Below are positions 6,281 to 9,309 of a stretch of 9,309 bases of DNA, piece after piece (position 1 is the first letter of the stretch; each line of letters begins with the position of its first letter). The position numbers and the translations under genes were made by a program. The stretch is from Rhodospirillaceae bacterium UBA6608 (GTDB lineage: Bacteria > Pseudomonadota > Alphaproteobacteria > Rhodospirillales_A > Casp-alpha2): positions 1 through 9,309 of the forward strand of contig DJHY01000054.1 in NCBI GenBank assembly GCA_002433335.1, read 5' to 3'. The notes below the pieces were generated by a model. That model was given only the letters and a program-made list of their open reading frames with translations. It was not told the origin of the DNA and made no database searches.

Positions 6281-6304
6281 AAGGCAATCGCCTCCCGCCG
6301 TCAA
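6276..6304 (-). promoter_or_regulatory. Probable sigma-70 promoter of rpmB
   Basis: On the minus strand TTGACG (6304-6299; five of six matches to TTGACA) is 17 bp from TAAAAA (6281-6276; four of six matches to TATAAT). Spacing, orientation and position fit a housekeeping promoter giving an rpmB leader of about 70 nt. A housekeeping promoter is expected for this gene because it stands alone. Confidence 0.6.
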
Positions 6305-6380
6305 CCGATGCAAGCCGCTTTGTGCTAAATTCCTTGACCGGGGCGGTAGGGACGCCTATCCCGGCCAAACCCGCCTTGTA

Positions 6381-6402
6381 CCGGAAGTTCCGGCCTGGCC
6401 GG
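6381..6402. repeat. Two overlapping palindromes upstream of bioB
   Basis: CCGGAA-G-TTCCGG (6381-6393) and CCGGCC-T-GGCCGG (6390-6402) are both perfect, with 6-bp arms around one centre base, and share the CCGG at 6390-6393. They lie 55-76 bp before the bioB ATG and overlap the expected -35 region of the proposed bioB promoter, which would suit a repressor site. They do not resemble the BirA operator (TTGTAAACC half-sites) or the BioR box (TTATnnATAA). Confidence 0.4.
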
Positions 6403-6422
6403 GACCGAAAAGCCATTATAAC
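6395..6422 (+). promoter_or_regulatory. Possible bioB operon promoter
   Basis: TATAAC at 6417-6422 matches five of six -10 consensus bases and would start transcription near 6429, giving a leader of about 28 nt. The -35 partner is poor: CTGGCC at 6395-6400, 16 bp upstream, three matches. A weak -35 inside a palindrome suggests a regulated promoter. An alternative is TTGACC (6333-6338) with TATCCC (6356-6361), 17 bp apart, whose -10 is weak. Confidence 0.35.
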
Positions 6423-6456
6423 CAGGAAAGCCGCCGAAAAACGGCAGAAAATCGGT

Positions 6457-7464
6457 ATGAACGAAATTAACGCCTCGACCCAGCTTGACGACCCGGCCCT
6501 CCGTTTCGATTGGACCGCCGAGGACGCCTTGGCCCTGTTCGCCCTGCCCTTTGCCGACCTGATGCATCAGGCGCAAACCCTGCACCGCCGTTATTTCGAC
6601 CCTAATAAAGTGCAGATGGCCTCGCTTCTGTCGGTCAAAACCGGCGGCTGCCCCGAGGATTGCGCCTATTGCCCGCAGGCGGCGCAGCACGATACGGACC
6701 TGGAAGCGTCGAAATTAATGGCGGTCGAGAGCGTTTTGGCCGAAGCCAAGCGCGCCAAGGACGCCGGAGCGACCCGCTATTGCATGGGTGCCGCCTGGCG
6801 CAGCCCCAAGGACCGCGACCTGGACGCCGTCTGCGCAATGATCGAAGGCGTGCGCGCCATGGGCATGGAAGCCTGCGCGACCCTGGGCATGCTGACCCCA
6901 CAACAGGCCCAGCGCCTGAGCGACGCCGGGTTGGACTACTACAATCACAATCTGGACACCTCCGAGAGCTATTATTCGGAAATCATCTCGACCCGGACCT
7001 ATGCCGACCGCCTGAACACCCTGCAATCCGTGCGGGATGCGGGGATCAAGGTCTGCTGCGGCGGGATTCTTGGCATGGGCGAAGGCCTGCGCGACCGCGC
7101 GGAAATGCTGGTCACCCTGGCCAACCTGCGCCCGCATCCGGAAAGCGTGCCGATCAACATGCTGGTTCAGGTCGAAGGCACGCCCCTTGAGGGCGTCGAA
7201 CAGGTCGATCCGCTGGATTTCGTGCGGACCATCGCCGTCGCCAAGATCATGATGCCGGCCTCGACCGTGCGCCTGTCGGCGGGCCGCGAGGAAATGTCCG
7301 ACGAGTTGCAGGCGCTGTGCTTCCTGGCCGGGGCCGGATCGATCTTCGTCGGGCCCAAGCTGTTGACCACGGCCAACCCGGAACAGGACCGCGACGCCGC
7401 CCTGTTCCAGCGCCTGGGCATCAGCGGCGAAGACATCGGTCCGATTTCTTCCGACACCCTATGA
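6457..7464 (+). CDS. bioB: Biotin synthase
   Basis: BioB is the radical-SAM enzyme that inserts sulfur into dethiobiotin, the last step of biotin synthesis, in the cytoplasm. The 335-residue product carries the radical-SAM [4Fe-4S] motif C65-x3-C69-x2-C72 ([13 protein letters not shown]). All four ligands of the sacrificial [2Fe-2S] cluster are present: C109 (RYCMGAAWR), C140 (EACATLG), C200 (KVCCGGI) and R272 (STVRLSAGR). They sit at a constant offset of 12 from the E. coli residues. YNHNLDTS (162-169) is also conserved. The frame is open from a GTG at 6322, but that 45-residue extension is unlike BioB, whereas the MNEIN start gives the usual length. The ribosome site is weak, consistent with modest expression. 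The stop overlaps the bioA start by 4 nt (ATGA). Confidence 0.97.
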   Translation: MNEINASTQLDDPALRFDWTAEDALALFALPFADLMHQAQTLHRRYFDPNKVQMASLLSVKTGGCPEDCAYCPQAAQHDTDLEASKLMAVESVLAEAKRAKDAGATRYCMGAAWRSPKDRDLDAVCAMIEGVRAMGMEACATLGMLTPQQAQRLSDAGLDYYNHNLDTSESYYSEIISTRTYADRLNTLQSVRDAGIKVCCGGILGMGEGLRDRAEMLVTLANLRPHPESVPINMLVQVEGTPLEGVEQVDPLDFVRTIAVAKIMMPASTVRLSAGREEMSDELQALCFLAGAGSIFVGPKLLTTANPEQDRDAALFQRLGISGEDIGPISSDTL

Positions 7465-8762
7465 ACGAGACGGGCGATACGCCCGCTTGGCTAACGGCGG
7501 GATACGACCGCATCTGGATGCCCTATACCCAGATGCAGACGGCCCCCCTGCCCCAAGCGGCAGTGGCGACCGAAGGCTCGCGCATCACGCTGTCCGACGG
7601 GCGGGAATTGATCGACGGCGTGGCCAGTTGGTGGGCCGCCTGCCACGGCTACAACCATCCGCATATCGTCGAGGCGATCCGCGATCAGGCGGCCAAGATG
7701 CCACATATCATGTTGGCCGGGCTGGCGAACGAGCCGGCCTTCACCCTGGCCCAGCGCTTTGCCGCCTTCGCCCCCGATCCCGATTACCGCGTGTTCTTTT
7801 CCGAATCCGGCTCGGTCTCGGTCGAGGTCGCGCTCAAGATCGCCGCCCAGTTCTGGCACAACAAGGGCGAGACGACGCGTAAGAAGTTCCTGTGCTTCCG
7901 GGGCGGCTATCATGGCGACACCTTCGCCACCATGGCCCTGTGCGACCCGGTCGATGGCTTCCACGCCGCCTTTCAGGGCGTGGTGCCGGGCCAACTGATC
8001 GCCGATCTGCCCCAGGACGATGCAACCGAAGCGGCGCTGGACGCCCTATTCGCCGAGCACGGCAAGACGATCGCCGCCGTGATCGTCGAACCCCTGGTTC
8101 AAGGTGCTGGGGGGATGCTGTTCCACGCGCCGCAAACCCTGCAACGCCTTCGTCGCCTGTGCGATGCCCACGGCCTGTTGCTGGTGTTCGATGAAATCTT
8201 CGCCGGGCTGGGCCGTCTGGGCACCATGCTGGCCGGGCAGCGCGCGGGCGTGGCTCCCGATATCCTGACCCTGTCCAAGACTTTGACCGGCGGCACGCTG
8301 CCGCTGTCGGCGACCCTGGCCTCGGGTCGGGTGTTTGAGGCGTTTCAATCGGACCGCCTGGAAGACTGTCTGATGCACGGCCCGACCTTTACCGGCAACG
8401 CCCTGGCCTGCGCCGCCGCCAATGCCTCGCTGGACCTGTTCGAGACGGAACCCCGTCTGGACCAGGTCAAGGCGCTGGAAGCCGCCCTAGGCCCGGCCCT
8501 GGCGCCCTGCCGCGACATGCCGGGGGTCAAGGACGTGCGCGCCCAAGGCGCCATCGGCGTGGTCGAATTGGATATCGGCGGGTTCGAGGAACTGGTCTGG
8601 TTGCGCCAGCGTTTCGTCGACGAAGGCGTGTTCATCCGCCCGTTCAGCAATATCGTCTACCTGACCCCGGCCTATAACATCGCCGCCGATGACTTGGCCC
8701 GCCTGACCGATGCTATACTTACCGTCGTCCCCGAATGGGCGGCGTGTTTCGGAAAGAAATAA
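7461..8762 (+). CDS. bioA: Adenosylmethionine-8-amino-7-oxononanoate aminotransferase
   Basis: BioA is the PLP-dependent class III aminotransferase that turns KAPA into DAPA, usually with S-adenosylmethionine as amino donor. The 433-residue length is normal. Visible features are WMPYTQM near the N-terminus (substrate Tyr region), [28 protein letters not shown], the PLP loop GGYHGDT, the PLP-binding Asp D244 ([11 protein letters not shown]), the Schiff-base Lys K273 ([10 protein letters not shown]), [15 protein letters not shown], and [16 protein letters not shown], which places the substrate-binding Arg. These identify BioA rather than another class III enzyme. [11 protein letters not shown] differs from the usual DEIATGFGRTG, a mild divergence. 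There is no independent Shine-Dalgarno sequence, so translation should be coupled to bioB through the ATGA overlap. bioF begins 2 nt after the stop. Confidence 0.95.
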   Translation: MNETGDTPAWLTAGYDRIWMPYTQMQTAPLPQAAVATEGSRITLSDGRELIDGVASWWAACHGYNHPHIVEAIRDQAAKMPHIMLAGLANEPAFTLAQRFAAFAPDPDYRVFFSESGSVSVEVALKIAAQFWHNKGETTRKKFLCFRGGYHGDTFATMALCDPVDGFHAAFQGVVPGQLIADLPQDDATEAALDALFAEHGKTIAAVIVEPLVQGAGGMLFHAPQTLQRLRRLCDAHGLLLVFDEIFAGLGRLGTMLAGQRAGVAPDILTLSKTLTGGTLPLSATLASGRVFEAFQSDRLEDCLMHGPTFTGNALACAAANASLDLFETEPRLDQVKALEAALGPALAPCRDMPGVKDVRAQGAIGVVELDIGGFEELVWLRQRFVDEGVFIRPFSNIVYLTPAYNIAADDLARLTDAILTVVPEWAACFGKK

Positions 8763-8764
8763 TC

Positions 8765-9309
8765 ATGTCCCGCTCCCTCGACGCCTTCGCCACGGAAAAG
8801 CTCGACGCCCTTGAGGCACAGGACCTGCGCCGCCGCGTGACCACGACCGAACGCACCGGCGTGATCGAGGTGACGCGCAACGGGCGGCGGATGATCTCGT
8901 TCTGCTGCAACGACTACCTGAACCTGTCGCAGCATCCGGCGGTGAAACAAGCGGCCAAGGACGCCATCGACCGCATGGGCGTCGGGTCCGGCTCATCCCG
9001 CCTGGTGACCGGCGACCATCCCCTGCTGCCGGAACTGGAAGGCCGCCTGGCGCGGCTCAAGGGCACGGAAGCCTGCGCCGTCATGGGATCGGGGTTCCTG
9101 ACCAACACGGGCGTGATCCCGACCCTGGTGACCGAGGGCGATCTGGTCCTGGCCGACGAATGGAGCCATACCTGCATCATCGTCGGCGGCCGCCTGTCGA
9201 AGGCCGAGCAGCACCTGTTCCGACCCAACGACCTGCACCACTTGCGGGCGTTATTGGAAAAACACCGGGCGGCGCACCGCCACTGCCTGATCGTCACCGA
9301 CGGCGTGTT
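8765..9309 (+). CDS. bioF: 8-amino-7-oxononanoate synthase (N-terminal part)
   Basis: BioF condenses pimeloyl-ACP (or pimeloyl-CoA) with L-alanine to give KAPA, using PLP. Only the first 181 codons are in the window; the frame runs off the right edge. Matching parts are SFCCNDYLNLSQHP (45-58), GVGSGSSRLVTGDHPLLPELE (72-92, cited in part), the small/large domain segment MGSGFLTNTGVIP, DEWSHTC with the PLP-stacking His (H135), and LIVTDGVF at the edge. The catalytic Lys lies beyond the window. The related enzymes KBL, ALAS and SPT share this fold, but the biotin operon context and the SxNDYLxLS form favour BioF. GGAAAG about 8 nt before the ATG is a fair ribosome site. The gene starts 2 nt after the bioA stop. 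Confidence 0.92.
   Translation, partial: MSRSLDAFATEKLDALEAQDLRRRVTTTERTGVIEVTRNGRRMISFCCNDYLNLSQHPAVKQAAKDAIDRMGVGSGSSRLVTGDHPLLPELEGRLARLKGTEACAVMGSGFLTNTGVIPTLVTEGDLVLADEWSHTCIIVGGRLSKAEQHLFRPNDLHHLRALLEKHRAAHRHCLIVTDGV

Noticed and set aside
6322..6456. 45-residue N-terminal extension of BioB from a GTG
   Set aside because: The sequence is not BioB-like and would include the proposed promoter; ATG 6457 gives the normal length.

Overview
The window looks like ordinary chromosome from a high-GC alphaproteobacterium, most likely in or near the Rhodospirillales. This rests on the strong G/C third-position bias, the L28 protein beginning [10 protein letters not shown], and the family make-up; I cannot name a genus. 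I see no tRNA or rRNA, CRISPR array, insertion sequence, phage gene or clear sign of recent transfer. Coding density is very high and the longest gap between genes is 256 bp.

Layout. (1) Positions 93-1993, + strand: two exported beta-propeller-type proteins, a phytase-like esterase-family protein and a six-repeat NHL protein, two bases apart and probably co-transcribed. (2) Positions 2001-6200, - strand, read from right to left: rpmB (ribosomal protein L28) with its own promoter and a strong intrinsic terminator; two GNAT acetyltransferases joined stop-to-start; an exported TPR protein with a long Pro/Ala/Glu-rich linker; and a heterodisulfide-reductase-like iron-sulfur protein whose second cysteine-rich domain has lost every cysteine. 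The NHL and iron-sulfur genes converge with 7 bp between their stop codons. (3) Positions 6457-9309, + strand, divergent from rpmB: a biotin operon in the order bioB-bioA-bioF, with bioF cut by the window edge.

How the genes work together. BioF makes 8-amino-7-oxononanoate (KAPA), BioA transaminates it to 7,8-diaminononanoate (DAPA), and BioB inserts sulfur into dethiobiotin. BioD, which links BioA to BioB, is absent and may lie downstream. bioB/bioA overlap by 4 nt and bioA/bioF are 2 nt apart, so translation is probably coupled. The two secreted propellers form a plausible periplasmic pair of unknown substrate. The iron-sulfur protein is a redox protein by its motifs but has no visible partner subunit, and the gap before it carries a symmetric site of the general FNR/CRP type (TTG-N8-CAA).

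I did not find a convincing undescribed system. The best leads are the cysteine-free second CCG domain, the FNR-type palindrome before that gene, three PHD triplets at equivalent positions in the NHL propeller, and paired palindromes before bioB.
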